A DNA stretch of 64,000 nucleotides from Vicugna pacos (GCF_048564905.1 NC_132995.1:57342639-57406638), one strand, 5' to 3'; shown: positions 22,830 to 35,094, counted from the first letter of the stretch. The notes: generated by a model from the letters alone, not told the origin. Made by a program: numbers and translations.

Positions 22830-23060
22830 AATTCTTCCAGCTGCAAATCAAAGATGAACCAACACAACAGGGCAGCATCAATAAGGAAAGTAAATAACAA
22901 TATCTCACCTTCTAAGACATCAGGAGGTAGGGAGGCTCCTGGGTTGAGTTCAGTGGCTCAGTGATGTCATTAAAGACCTCCCTTCTTCGGCACGAGGGCC
23001 ACCCCTGAACTGGTCACAGTGCAGCTGCTCAGGCCCAGGTTCTGTACACAGATCCAACAC
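22830..23060 (+). mobile_element. Old interspersed repeat, same family as 18116-18480
   Basis: AGCTGCAAATCAAAG, AGGAGGTAGGGAGGCTCCTG followed by GGTTGAGTTCAGTGGCTCAG, then TGATGTCATTAAAGACC. This matches the body of the same unnamed mammalian repeat. Confidence 0.45.
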
Positions 23061-23599
23061 CGGGGAGCTAAGAAAAGAAATATCCTTTCTATGATGCTCT
23101 GTTTATCACAAGGGAAAATCTTTTCTACGAGAGTGCTGGCAGATCTCCCCCCTCCACAAACATATTATTGATCAGAATTGTAACACATGTCCAGGTCTAA
23201 AACAATTGCTGGCAAAGAGAACAGAATTATCCCTATTGGCTCGGGCTAATAGAGATTCACAGCCTTGGTCACGGAAAAGGTGCAGACTCCCCTAAGCACG
23301 TGGCCACCAGATGTCTAAACAAACTGGGTTTGGTGTCGAGGCCGAAGTAAGAAATGGCTTTGTCCAGGCACAGTTGTGTCTGCCAAAGTCAGTCTGCGTT
23401 ACAGACTATACAAAGCCTGCGGCTACCAGAGCAGGAGACCTGAGCTCTCAGATAGCAATGCGGAGGATGGGCACCCTTGCCTCCCACAGGGAGGTCACAC
23501 AATGGCTACTATTCATTTCTAGCCCCTTCCTCTTCCACCTTCCAACACCCCCTCCCCTATCCTCAAACTCAGCCAATGACTTGCCTAGGAAACATAAGT
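23061..23599. other. No recognised gene
   Basis: Intergenic sequence between old repeats. The open frame at 23311-23601 has no supporting signature. Confidence 0.4.
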
Positions 23600-23991
23600 A
23601 AAGAAGTTCCAAATTCTTCTACCTACCTCTACTCACCAGCTTACATCACTGCTCACATTCCATTGTTTCTCTCCTCCCACATGACCAATGGTCCATTCTT
23701 GTTCCCAGTCAAGGGCAGTGCCTGCACTTGGACCCTAAGTTTCAGTCCCTCTCGACTCAAGGACGTCATCCGGCCAATCTCCTTTCTGTCTTCTGCATCA
23801 CTTGACTGGATTTTCCTCTCTCCTCTAGATCATTCTCATCCATGAACAACATGCACCCAAACTTACAACGCCCTTCTTGATGGCACATCCTTCTACCACC
23901 ACGGATGCATTTCCCTAGTTCCCCTTATATCAGAATTCCTCCAAATGGGAATCTATGACCATGCTCCAATTCCTCTCCTCCCATTCACTCT

Positions 23992-24193
23992 TTTTTTAAA
24001 ATCATTATTATTGAAGTACAGTCAATTTATAATGTGTTAATTTCTGGTGTACAGCATAGTGATTCATTCATACATGTATATGTATGTTCCTTTTTATATT
24101 CTCTTTCATTGTAGGCCATTACAAGGTATTGAATACAGTTCCCTGTGCTGTACAGTAGGACCATGTTGTTTATCTATTTTATATACAGCACTT
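23992..24193 (-). mobile_element. 5'-truncated L1 3' end nested in L2, minus strand
   Basis: Begins with T-rich sequence, then AGTACAGTCAATTTATAATG, TTAATTTCTGGTGTACAGCA and CTGTGCTGTACAGTAGGACC, the reverse of the L1 3' UTR. CCATTCACTCT flanks it on both sides (23981-23991 and 24194-24204), a perfect 11-bp target duplication made from L2 sequence. Confidence 0.92.
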
Positions 24194-24689
24194 CCATTCA
24201 CTCTTCAACTCCTCCTGAGCAGGCTTCCACCCTTCTCACTCCACTAAAACTCTCCCTCTTACGGTAACTAAAGATGTTCATTGACTAAATCCAGCCAACA
24301 ATTCTCAGTCCTCATCCTGCTGGATCTGTTAGCAGTATTCAACATAATCAATTCCTTCTTTCTACCAGTAACACAGCATCTGTGACTTGGTTCCCAGGAC
24401 ACCACACACACCTGTTTTTTTCTCCTATTGCACCAGCGGATCCTTCTCTGTCATATTTGCGATCCGTCTTCCTTTCTAAATGTTATGGTTTCCTGGGGCT
24501 CAGTCCTGCCACTCCTTATCCTGACCTAAACTCACACCCTCAGTGCTCTCATCAGCCTCATGGATTTAGCTATCAGTGCTATGCTGATGACTCCCAAGGG
24601 GTGTTTGCAGCCTGGACATCCCCACTGGATTCTAGACTCAGACATCCAACTGCCTACTTGACATCCTAATCTGAATGTCCATATGACAG

Positions 24690-25010
24690 TTCAGATTGCA
24701 CATGATTGTACCAGTTATCTATTGCTCCATCACAAATCCTAAAGCTTACTGGCAGTGTGGACAGACTCAGCTGGATGGTTTGCCTGCTGGCTCTCAGGAG
24801 ACTGAAGTCCTCTGGAGGATTTACTTGGACTGGACAGTTTAAGATGCCCTCATTACATGTCTGACCGTCAGTCGAAGCCCTTGGTTGTCCTCCATATGAC
24901 TCTCCTACAGAACAGCCTGGGCTGCTTCTATGGCTGAAGCAGCCTTCTAAGAGGACAAGTCCCAATGTACAAACCCCAGTGCATGACTAATTGAGGGCCA
25001 TTGAGGTCTT
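24690..25010 (+). mobile_element. Old interspersed repeat inside L2, family not assigned
   Basis: TACCAGTTATCTATTGCTCC followed by ATCACAAATCC opens a known old mammalian repeat. GGAGACTGAAGTCCTCTGGA and GGATTTACTTGGACTGG continue it. L2 sequence resumes at about 25022 with ATGTCCAAAACAGAACTCC. Confidence 0.55.
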
Positions 25011-25894
25011 AACCTCTCATAATGTCCAAAACAGAACTCCTAGCACTTACCATAAATGGCGACTTTATCCTTTGGCTCAGGCCAATTCTGCAACTCCTCT
25101 CTTGTTTCCACAGTTCTCATGGACTCCATCATCAAATTCTGTCAGCTCCTTCTATAAAACCGTATCCTGAATCCAGCCTCTTCTCACCACCTCCTTTCTA
25201 CCACCGGATCCAGGCCACCTCCATGTCTATTACACTGGCTTTTAGTTGGTTTCCCTGCTGCCACTCTGACCCCTGTGGTCTGTTACCAAATTGTCAGCCT
25301 GAGCAACCCTGTTCAAACATTAATTGGATGATTTCACTGCTCTCCTTAAAACTCTCCCAAGTTTTTACAATGGTCAACAAGTTCCTACATGATTGCACTC
25401 CTTGCTACCACCCTTCCCTCCTGCACACACATAACATTACCTCTTTGACCTCATTTCCAAATATTCTCCCTTCTTCACTTAGCTGCAGCCATGCCAGCGT
25501 CCCAGATGCTTCTCAGCCATACCTGGTGCACTCCTGGCTGAGGGCCTTTGCACTTGCTGTCCCCCTGCTCAGAAGCCTCTTCCCTCAGACATCTGCAGGC
25601 TGGACTCTTCATTCAAATGTCAATTTCCAGGGAGTGTCAACTGATTTAAAATTGCTGCCCCCCTCCTCCAGCACTCCCGTCCCTTCCCTGGTTTTCTTCT
25701 TCTCACAGCCCGTTTTAACATCTGACATCCTACCTGCTTTACTTGCTCATTTGTTTCTTGTCTGTCTCTCCCTCTGAGAATGTTAACTCCATGAGAGCAG
25801 GTTTTCTTTTTGTCTGTTTTGGTCCCCCAGCACCCAGAACAGAGCCTGGCATTTAGTAGGTGTTTTTTCAGATTTGTTAAGTGACTGAATTCAT

Positions 25895-26095
25895 TGAGCA
25901 TTCACTCTGTGCTACGGATTTCAGCCAGTGTCTTACCCCTGAACTCCCCATGCTAACCCTAGTAACCAAGAACTACGATCTCTCCTCGTATACAGCAGGT
26001 GCTATTGTCTCCATTTTGCAGATGAAGAAACTGAGGCTGGCTAGTTAAGTAAGTCACCTGAGGTCACACAGCTGGCAAAGGAAGAAGCTCTTCCC
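25895..26095 (-). mobile_element. MIR SINE, minus strand
   Basis: CATTGAGCATTCACTCTGTG, TTTTGCAGATGAAGAAACTG, AGGCTGGCTAGTTAAGTAAG and AGGTCACACAGCTGGC match reverse MIR. Confidence 0.75.
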
Positions 26096-27085
26096 CAGCA
26101 AGTGGAACGGTCATTTGCCTTCCCCAGTTTGCTCACGGCCCAGAGGTGGGGTGGGCAGCATCTTTGGGTGGTATTCCTTTCTTTGGGTGACTGCCTTGCT
26201 AGAGTTCCATTGTGTTCCAAATCCGCAGTTATGAAAGAAAAGGAGAAGGAGGAGGAGGAAGAGAAGAAGAAAGTGTTGGGAGAGAAAGGGATAGAGAAGG
26301 TGGTGGAAGGGCGGGGTCAGGGGCCATCCAGCTGCCTCCTGGCTTGACAGTAGAACACAGGACCACCCAGAAGGCATGGGAGGAGGACTCATGTGTGCTC
26401 CCCTCCGCATCCCCCAGCTCATGGTGTGCCTTTCAAACCTGGCAGTGAGGTCTGACTTGGTTTTCCCTCATGGTAACCACTGGATTCTCAGTCAAAAAAC
26501 ACGCCTTTTCGTAAGCAGCAGCTGCAGAACTTTTAGAATAAACCTTGCCCACCCCATCTCCTGCCCCGGGCGGCTTTGCTCATTGCCCTCCCCCCAGCTG
26601 GCGTCAGGCAAGATGAGGCCCCACTCAGATCTGGGGTGGAGCTGGGAAAGGGTTGTCAGCCCCCACCACTGCACAGACCAGAACGGCTCTGCGGTGGGTG
26701 AGGATGAAAGGGAACCTTTGGCTGGCTGACATCTGGCGGCCAGGAGTGGGCCGTGGGCTGGGAGAGCCCTGCCGAGCTCCACAGGGCGGCCATTGCTGCA
26801 ACGGAGGCTACTCTGTTCTTGTGACTGATGCACATGCACATATTTAAAAAAAAATTTTTTTTTGAACAGTTTAGGTCCAAGAGAGACGGCTGTGGTTGAT
26901 AGTGTCTAGAGAAAAATGGCAACTACTGTGTTTGGGTTATCATATGACAGCTCACAAAGAAAGGGGCTTTGTTCTATGATTGGTTTCTCTAGTCAATTAA
27001 ATGTGTAATATCTCCATGAGGTCCCTGCTGTTTAAGTAGAGATACTTCAGACACATTTCTCAGACATCCAGGTGATTACTTAATT
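26096..27085. other. Intergenic sequence with a purine-rich tract
   Basis: 26229-26315 is GA-rich (AGGAGGAGGAGGAAGAGAAG), and 26846-26863 is A9 followed directly by T9. Open frames at 26376-26839 on both strands are chance overlaps. No gene recognised. Confidence 0.4.
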
Positions 27086-27095
27086 TAAGGTTCGT

Positions 27096-27360
<265 letters not shown>

Positions 27361-28900
27361 CCGTTTTGCTCCTTCCTTCATTCCTTCCCCTCTCCCAATT
27401 TTTCTTCTTTGGTTCATCTTCTCTTTTCCAAGTTCTTTTCTTCCCTTTCTGCTGCTCCCTACCCCCTTTTCCATAAATAGAAAATTATAAGTGAGGAAAG
27501 AAGGGAAAGAGGAGAGGGGTCAGAGAAGTACTGTAGAAATCACAAGTGATTACACAGGAGGCTAGTTAACATCCATGTGTGATCACTTGTGCTTTGAACC
27601 TAAGGTGTACGTGTGGGTTCCTAAACACTGTCAGCTTCACTCAGAGCCTCCGTGGAGATGCTGTCCCTGATCAAGTCCCAAGGACCATGAAATCTGGGCT
27701 GGGTGGGATGTGGGGAAGACAGAGAGATGGGCAGCGGTGGTAGAGAGCCAGGGGACTTCATGGATGGAACTAAAAAAGCAGGCTCTTGGGTACAAGAAGA
27801 AACAAAAAAATTGACCTCCTGCTTGTTTTTGTGAACCATCCATACAAAGCAGCTGGGAAGCGAAGCAGAGGCTGTGGATAAAGTCACCCAGAAGGAAACT
27901 TATGAAATGCCCCAACCTCTGGATGCTGTGACTTCCTGGAGCCCAGAGGCTGGGGGTCCACTCTGCAGGCTTGAGGGCATAGTCCCAGGTATTTGTGTAA
28001 ACACTCCTTCATCCAGCCCATAAAGCTTTAGCTAAGGGCCCACCTGCCAGGGGCCAGGCTCAGCTCAGGGAGTGAAAGGCACAGTTACATCAGACAGTCT
28101 CTGACCTCAAGAAACTCACTAGCTAAATCACACAAGTAAACGCATAACCTTAATTAGTGGGGAAGCACTACCTTAGAGGTCTGCATAGCTTTCACAGATG
28201 ATGAACTCAGTGCTAGAAGGAGGCAGGTAGGGAGAGAGGAGGAAGGGGGCTTCATAGAGAAACTGATGCTTCATTTGTTCCTACAAGAAGGGTGAGTGTT
28301 TGTCAGGTTAATAGGTAATGGAAGGTGAGATGGTGCACCTGGCAGAATCACAGGCACATATAAGGGCACGTCCAGGAAACCGTAGGTAACTGGGTAAGAC
28401 TGTATCGTAGTGGGAAGGATCAAGAGCCTAGAGAAGTTGGAGTAAGCTCAAAGAAGGTGTTGGGGGGTACTTGGGGGAGGTGCCCATTCTAAGGAATCTG
28501 ACTCTTCTGTAAGCAATTGGCAACTCCAGAAGGGTCTCATCTGCACTTTGGAAAGATGCGTACTTTAGAAGGATGAATGAGCAGGGAGTGAGCCCACCAG
28601 CTGGGAGCCCAGGTGGGAAACCATGGCAATAGTCTAGAAGGAGGTGATGAAGCCCCAAGCAAGGGCAGAAGCCATAAAAACAGAAAGGAACACATCGCTT
28701 TGAAAGATATTGAGGAGGGAGAATCAGCAGTCCTTGTTACCAACAGGACTTGGAAAGTGAGAAGCCTGAAATTAATCCCAAGGTTCTGACTTCTATGATT
28801 GAGTGAAAAGTGCATCATTAACTGAGAGAGGAAATTGAGGAGAAAAAGTAGTTTAGAGGGAAAAATGAGCTAAGTTTTGGGCATGTTCAGTCTATGATCT
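27361..28900. other. Intergenic sequence, no gene recognised
   Basis: 28500-28800 (AAACCATGGCAATAGTCTAG; CCCAAGGTTCTGACTTCTA) resembles an old degraded LINE-type repeat read backwards, not assigned. Nothing else recognised. Confidence 0.4.
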
Positions 28901-28913
28901 GGTAGAATATTTC

Positions 28914-29064
28914 TTTATTTTTTATTGAAGTGTAGTCAGTTACAATGTGTCAATTTCTGATGTACAGCAAAAAGTCCCAGTCATGCATATATATACATAT
29001 ATTCTTTATCATATTCTTTTTCATTAAAGGTCATTACAAGATATTGAATATAGTTCCTTCTGCA
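28914..29064 (-). mobile_element. 5'-truncated L1 3' end, minus strand, with target duplication
   Basis: TTTATTGAAGTGTAGTCAGT, ATGTACAGCAAAAAGTCCCA and CATATTCTTTTTCATTAAAG match reverse L1 3' UTR. GGTAGAATATTTC (28901-28913) and GGTAGAAAATTTC (29065-29077) flank it as a 13-bp target duplication with one mismatch. Confidence 0.9.
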
Positions 29065-29229
29065 GGTAGAAAATTTCAAAAGGCTATTGGCTTTATAGGG
29101 GTAAAGCTCAGAAAAAAAGAACTGTGCTGAAAATGTCAATTAAGGAGTTGTCTACTGAGAGAGAAGCAGAGACCACATGAAGACTAGAGGAGAACGGAAT
29201 CATACAGAGAGTACACGGGAGTGGGGAGC

Positions 29230-29810
29230 TAGTCTGACCTTTTTCTCACACCCCATGTCCTGTCAGCTCTCCCTTCAAAGTATATCCTGAATTCACTTCT
29301 CACCACCTCCATCACCACCCCAGTGTAAGCCTCCATCATCTTGCACCTGGACATTGCAATAATCTACTAATTGGTCTCCTTGCTCCTATTTTTACTTCCC
29401 TGTAGCCTATTTCCTATACAACAGCCAGATTGGACTTTAAAAAATGTGAACTAAGTCATGTCACTCTAATGCTGTTGACCATCCAATGGTTTCCCTTGAC
29501 ACACAGAATAAAGCCCCAATTCCCATCCCATATGATCTGTCTTGCTTGGTGTGAGATGTTTTGCTTGGTCTTCTTTTCTGAACTCACCTGTCACCTCTCT
29601 GCTCCCTCTGCTTCCGCCACACTGACTTTCTCTCTCTCAAACATGCCCCAGGACCTTTGCACTTGTTTCCCCCTCAACACAGAATGCTCTTCCTCCATAT
29701 CTTTCTACAGCTTCAAGTTCTCTGACAAAATTTTCAAGTTTGCATTCCATTTCTTTGCACATAGTAAGCATAGTTATTCTGTCCACTATGTGGGATAAAT
29801 CCAATAGCTT
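29230..29810 (+). mobile_element. LINE2 (L2) 3' fragment
   Basis: AATCTACTAATTGGTCTCCT, CAGCCAGATTGGACTTT, GTCATGTCACTCTAATGCTG, AATAAAGCCCCAATTCCCAT and CAGGACCTTTGCACTTG follow the L2 order. Confidence 0.75.
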
Positions 29811-31289
29811 AGGGTTTTGTGGGCCTGTTTTTGTTTTCTGCTGTTTCTGCTGGTTCTCACTCACACAGTCTTATTTCTTGGTTATATCTGACTATAGGCT
29901 GGAGATTTCATTTTAGAATAATCTGAGACCCAGGGTGATAGGATCTCCCTCCTGAAAGAATTTTCATTTGCTTCTAGAACGTACCTCATGTTGCCCTTAG
30001 TCTGGAACCCCTTTAACAGAAGTTCTAGGCTCAAGGGCTCCTGTAGCATCCAGATGACTTGAAGTCAGGTTGCAAGTCTGAGTGAGGGCTGAGTCTGGGT
30101 TAGTTACCCTGAGGATGTAGCTCTTAGAGGGTCCCAGCTTCAAGTTCAAAGCCCCCACCTTCTTCTTGGGCTTTGGTGTTTGTCCTCTTTGCCTTATGAA
30201 GCCATCAAAAGCTCAGCTCAGTTTTGCAGATACTTGTTGCACATCGGCAGGTGTCCTCAGAGCAACAGTGGCCCTGGGGATTCCACTATATTGTTGCTTG
30301 ACTACTTTTTTTCCTCTTAAATACGTAGCATTTTAAGCATATTAAGGGTTAAATAGACTTGTGTGTCAGCCTGGAAATATAATCACCATTTATTATTTTA
30401 CTCTTATGGGAAAATATGTTTTGAGTTCCAAATAATTAACTTCCAAGTGAACTTTTGGAAACTGTCAGCTGGGCTCATATATATTTGGGTGAGATTTGCC
30501 AATGTCTTTGCACTCTTTTATAGAAACAGGCAACCTGCCAGGCAGAGCAGGCCAGACAGCCCTGGAGTTCAGTGGGGTAACAGATGTCTCAGAGAGAGCA
30601 CCCTCACACCCAGGAGGCTCTGTTCTGCTCTAAGTTTATGGTTGTTTGGATTCTTAGAATCTTCGATCTCTGGTGACACACCTTCCCCTGTGTGAGCACA
30701 GAAGCTCGATGATCAAACTAACATTTTTTTCACCAGTGAGGCCAAGCCAAATTCTTAAGAGTCCTCCACCAGGGTGACAGCATGGTTCAAAGTGGCAGCC
30801 AGCCCTGGCAGCCAGCCCAGCTGCCCTGGGACATTGAGAGAGAGCGAGAGAGAGAGATCGGGGTCAGCCAATCTAACTCAGAGGAGTCACTCCAACATGA
30901 CAAGTGTTGTGGCACTCAGCCTGAGCTCAAAATCCTTGCCTACCCACAGGCTCTGGGTTCTTTCCATTCTCCAGCAAAGGGAAAGAGTGCAGAGAGAGAG
31001 AGAGAGAGAGAGAGAGCCCAGGCGGTGAGCCAGAGCTATGTGCCGGGAAGCCGATCTAAGGCTGTTGTTGGGGTTAAAAAAAAAAGTCGAGATTTGCTGA
31101 GATTTTGGATAAGAGGAACAAGATTTGCGGTGGGAAGGGTCAGGAGCCTCTTGACCATGGTCAGGACTAGGTTCAGCATGGAATATTGGTGGAAAAGATG
31201 AGCTCTTCTAATTCTTTCGATCTAGGTGACTTGCTATTGTAGTTGAGGGACCTACCCGTTAGAATCAGAAATGAACTTGCCGGAAGGGG
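29811..31289. other. Intergenic sequence with GA-rich short repeats
   Basis: GA-rich runs lie at 30835-30860 and 30989-31016 (GAGAGAGAGAGAGAGAGAGA). No gene recognised; the open frames at 30774-31201 arise from these runs. Confidence 0.4.
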
Positions 31290-31395
31290 GAAGGGGAGGG
31301 GATAATTCAGTGATAGAACGTGGGCTTAGCATGCACGAGGTCCTGGGGACTGAACCCAGGATCTCGTACCCCCATTAAAAAAATAAGTAAGTAAA
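31290..31395 (+). mobile_element. Camelid tRNA-derived SINE
   Basis: GGGGATAATTCAGTGATAGA is a diverged A box region. TTAGCATGCACGAGGTCCTG, then a B-box-like GACTGAACCCAGG and ACCCCCATTAAAAAAATAAG complete the unit. First of two SINEs in tandem. Confidence 0.85.
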
Positions 31396-31640
31396 AGGGG
31401 AGGAGGTTATAGCTCAAGTGGTAGAGTGCGTGTTTAGCCAAAAAAATAAAATCAACCTAAAAATAAATAAACCTAATTACCTACCCCCTGCCAAAAAGAT
31501 AAAATGAAGAAGTGAATTAAAAAACCAAATTACCTCCCCCTTCAAAAATAAATAAATCTATAAAAATAAAAATAAAAAATAAAATAAACTAATTACCTCC
31601 CCCACCAAATTTTAAATAAAAAAATAAATTTTTAAAGAAG
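31396..31640 (+). mobile_element. Second camelid SINE with internal deletion and repeated tails
   Basis: GGGGAGGAGGTTATAGCTCA followed by AGTGGTAGAGTGCGTGTTTAGCC opens a SINE head, but the B-box half is missing. The tail module (AATAAA...AATTACCTCCCCC) then recurs about three times up to 31640, with AAACCAAATTACCTCCCCCT and AACTAATTACCTCCCCCACC. This could be tail amplification or stacked truncated SINEs. Confidence 0.8.
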
Positions 31641-31679
31641 AAATGAACTTGGACAGAGGAGATGGAATCATGAATTTGT

Positions 31680-32180
31680 GAAAATCCATCATAAAATTTT
31701 GAGCTGGAAGAGCCAATAAAAGCCATCTAGTCCCATCTCACACCAATGCTTAGAAACGGATCATCTGGATAGGGCCTGGGAATCTGTATTTAATGCCTCC
31801 GGAGTAATGCATGCACTGCCAGTTTGGGACCTTCTGACTGGTCTGACCGACCCCATTTTACAGAACAAGAAACTCGGGTTCAGAGAGGTCAAAAGACAGT
31901 ATAAACAACAGAGCCTGGATTGAGCTAGAATTTCTGGTTCCTGGTTCCTGGCTCCTGGGACTGTGTGATGTTCATAATTAGTGAAGAGGACTAACCACCG
32001 GGAATTTTGGTAAGTTCTTTCTCCACACGGGCTCATTTCATCCTTACAAGCCCCCTGTGAGGGCATGTGCTATTGTTACCTCCTTTACCAATGGGAACCT
32101 TGGCGAGGAATGTCAAGTAATTTGATCAGAGTTGAGTGTCAATAAATGCAAATCTGGGATGCAGACCCAGGCATTCTTCC
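31680..32180 (-). mobile_element. Two MIR-like fragments, minus strand
   Basis: 31850-31930 (CCCCATTTTACAGAACAAGA; GTTCAGAGAGGTC) and 32025-32175 (CTCATTTCATCCTTACAAGC; CCTGTGAGGGCATGTGC; GGGATGCAGACCCAGG) match reverse MIR. The second is clearer. Confidence 0.6.
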
Positions 32181-33769
32181 CCAGTCCACTGTTCTCTGTC
32201 AGACAGAGAATCAGCAAGCACAGCTGTGGGGTTTTGTGGAGGAAGGAGAATGTTTGCTGAATAGAATCTTATTTTCCCCTCTGGGATAAACCAACATTCA
32301 GAGTTGGGTTGGGGGTGAGGGGGCAAATCCAGACCCTGTTATAACGCTAGATGGTACCCACCTGTGGGGAAAGCTTGCGGGGTCTACCCGCTTGCCACCC
32401 TGATCTCAAGATATCATCATCAACTCTATTTTTTTTTTTTAAAGACAGATGGTACCCTATTCCTAGTCTTCAGCTCTGGGGATCCTCGCCTGTGTAGGAG
32501 GGTAATCACTGAGAAGAAAGCTTCTACCAGGAGGACTGTTCAGGGGCACTTTGAGCTCCGACTTGGCTGTTTAGGGAGGTGGGGAGGACTTGCTCTCTCC
32601 ACCTGGCATTTCAGCGTGCATTAGGAGCAATTAACATTGGGGCTTGTGAGCACGCAGTATCAGGCTATCTTTAGGCAAAATGCCTTCTCTTCGACTTTCA
32701 CTTGACAAAAGAGAACTTGGCTAATGCTCCTCCCACCTTTTTTTTTTTTTTGCATTTAAAAAAACGTAACTTTATTTCAGTTGTGATTTTGTATCAGTCT
32801 TCTGATTGCAGCCGCAACAGGTCCGGAGACCTCAAAACAGTGAGAACCACTTGGCTATATCATATCCACATAGAAATTTTACTTCTGTTCCCCTACAGGG
32901 TTTATTTTTAAACATCAGCTTCCAACAAAGAAAATCAGAAGAATTCGACAAACATCTGAATTTTCTGCTTTTCTCAAAAAGTGGGAAAATCCGTCACCAC
33001 CGGACCCTTGTTCCCAAGTGCAGTGCTTTGCTGGAGCTGTGCTTTGGTAGGTAGGCTTCTGTGTTTAACTCCCTGGGGGAGAAGATTAAGGCGTCTTCCA
33101 AAGCGTTCAAAATATGAACCTGATTCCGGGCCAGTTTGGGAGAGGCTTCAACATTCCAGCGTAAGATGTTTTGAAGCAAGCTGCTAACATCCAGCCCAGG
33201 CATCAGACAGATTTGCTGACGGGGAACTTCTGTCCCCTATTCTCCCTGGACGCTTCTCCTTGCTTTAAGACTTGACTCTTTCTCTGCCTGTGGATGAGCT
33301 TCTGAAAGCACCACTGTTCAGCGCTTACATCACTTACTTGTTTCTATGTTAGAAGGGCAGAGGCATTCTTTTAATTGTACTTTACTCTGCCTGTCCTAGA
33401 GTTAGCACAGTTCTTTGAACAGCTTAGACGGTGGAAATTGGAAAGACACTAGGCGGGAACTGGCCATATCACATCTTGCGGGGGGGAGGCAGGTGATGGA
33501 AGTCCAGGGTTGACAGATCATCCAGAGGGATACCAAGGGACCAGGTGGTTGGAGGTAGGTAAGGTTGAGAAGGGATAATTGAGTACAGGGTTCAAGGATG
33601 GAGGAAGTAGCCTGGGCAGAAGTCTGGTCTTGGAGAAGGTGCTGGGCAGAACTTGGTGGGGTCTGAGAGCTTCATTACAGGCTGAATCTTCTGGGAGATT
33701 CCTTGACTCTTCTCTTTCTCTCCCCCTCCATATCCAAGTCTCCAGAAAATTCCATTGAATCTACTTTCA
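32181..33769. other. Intergenic sequence, no gene recognised
   Basis: T runs lie at about 32429-32440 and 32740-32751 (T11-T12). 33050-33200 is repeat-free, with overlapping short frames on both strands. No exon supported. Confidence 0.4.
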
Positions 33770-34370
33770 GAATGCTTCCAGAAGCCACCCATTTCTCACA
33801 ACCCATATCTCTACCACCCTAGTCTGAGCCGTGGTCATCTTTCACCTGTGCAATGACAAAAGCCTCCTTTTCAGTGTCCCTCCTCCAGCCTCCTCCCCAT
33901 GCTCTATTTGCCCCCTGCAGCCAGAGTGACCCAAACTGCACCCTGGCCTGCAAGGTCCTCGAGGATTTGGCCTCTGCAACCTCCCTGATAGCATTTCTCC
34001 CTCTCCTTCTCTTCCATGCCATTTCAGACACACTATCACACCTTCTGTTTTCAGAGCATCTTAAGGGGCTTTCTCTTGCTGTTCCCTGAGTTTGGAAGGC
34101 TCTTCCTCTAGAAATGTCCAAAGCTTACTCCCTCCTTCTATTTAGGTCTCTGCTTAAATGTCACTCCCTTTGAAAGGGCTTCCCTGGCCACTTACCTAGA
34201 GCAGAATCCCCCTCCTTACCTCCCTCCTTTCCCCTCCATACACCTTTAATTCCCTATGCCACTTTTTCTCAGAACATATCACATTGTGTCATAGATTTTC
34301 TTGTTTCATTGTGTTTCCCACAAGAATGTAAGCAGCATGAGAGCAGAGACTTTTCTTTGTCAATAAATAA
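33770..34370 (+). mobile_element. LINE2 (L2) 3' fragment
   Basis: GCCGTGGTCATCTTTCACCT, GCAGCCAGAGTGACCC, GTCTCTGCTTAAATGTCACT, GGGCTTCCCTGGCCACTTAC and AATGTAAGCAGCATGAGAGC follow L2. Confidence 0.75.
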
Positions 34371-34434
34371 CTGGAGGTGTCAGCAGATAAGAAGTGGGAG
34401 AGGCCAGTATCAGTAGGAGAAAAGAGGTAATATT

Positions 34435-34755
34435 TAACACTATGAACTCATCTACAAAACAGAAATAGACTCACAGACTTAGTAAACAATCTTATGGTTA
34501 CCGGAGAAAGTGGGTGGGAGGGGATAAATTTGGGAGTCTGAGATTCACAAATGTTAGCCACTATATATAAAAATAGATTTAAAAAAAGTTTCTTTTGTAT
34601 AGCACAGGAAACTATGTTTGGTGTCTTGTAGTAACCTTTAATGAAAAAAATATGAAAACGAATATACGTATGTATATGCATGACTGGGACATTGTGCTGT
34701 GCACCAGAAATTGACACATTGTAATTTACTGTACTTCAATTAAAAAAAAAAAACA
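34435..34755 (+). mobile_element. 5'-truncated L1 3' end, plus strand
   Basis: AACAGAAATAGACTCACAGA, CTTATGGTTACCGGAGAAAG, GGAAACTATGTTTGGTGTCT, GTGCACCAGAAATTGACACA and TGTACTTCAATTAAAA followed by a poly-A tail match the L1 3' UTR. Confidence 0.9.
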
Positions 34756-35094
34756 AAAAACCCCAAGAAGAGATTTTCAATACAATACTTGGCAGACGTG
34801 ATAAATATTTAATTTAATTCGATTCAGTTGAAGTATTTATAGTGTAATTACTGTACGCAGATCACAATGCCAAGAGTTGTTTGGAATAATGATAATTAAA
34901 GGGCAGATCCTGCCCACAAGGAATTTACAACCAAGGGAGAGGGGTGAGGGCAAATAAGACCCTTTGTTAGTTTTGCACCCCCGGAGCATGTCCTGTATTT
35001 CTTTGCTTCCTGGGAGGGGCATTAACTTTTTTTTTTCATGAGTGAATTATCAGTCTATTTCTTTACTAAATCCTTTTACTGTCACAATGTCCAA
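34756..35094. other. No recognised gene
   Basis: AT-rich spacer with a T run near 35029. 34830-34950 may be an old degraded repeat, not assigned. Confidence 0.35.

Larger units (their letters stand above)
23600..25890 (+). mobile_element. Long LINE2 (L2) fragment, ORF2 3' part and 3' UTR, with two insertions
   Basis: CATTCACTCTTCAACTCC, GAGCAGGCTTCCACCCTTCT, TCCTCATCCTGCTGGATCTG, CATCCAACTGCCTACTTGAC, GTCCAAAACAGAACTCCTAG, GGGCCTTTGCACTTGCTGTC and AGAGCCTGGCATTTAGTAGG occur in L2 consensus order over about 2.3 kb. The 251-codon frame at 25022-25777 lies in this L2 and is not a gene. Interrupted by an L1 (23992-24193) and an older repeat (about 24690-25010). Confidence 0.8.

Noticed and set aside
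25022-25777. 251-codon open frame, plus strand
   Set aside because: It lies wholly in an L2 fragment, whose consensus order is recognisable at the DNA level, and has no protein family signature.
26846-26863. A9T9 palindrome as a terminator or origin
   Set aside because: Simple low-complexity sequence; no flanking structure to support a function.
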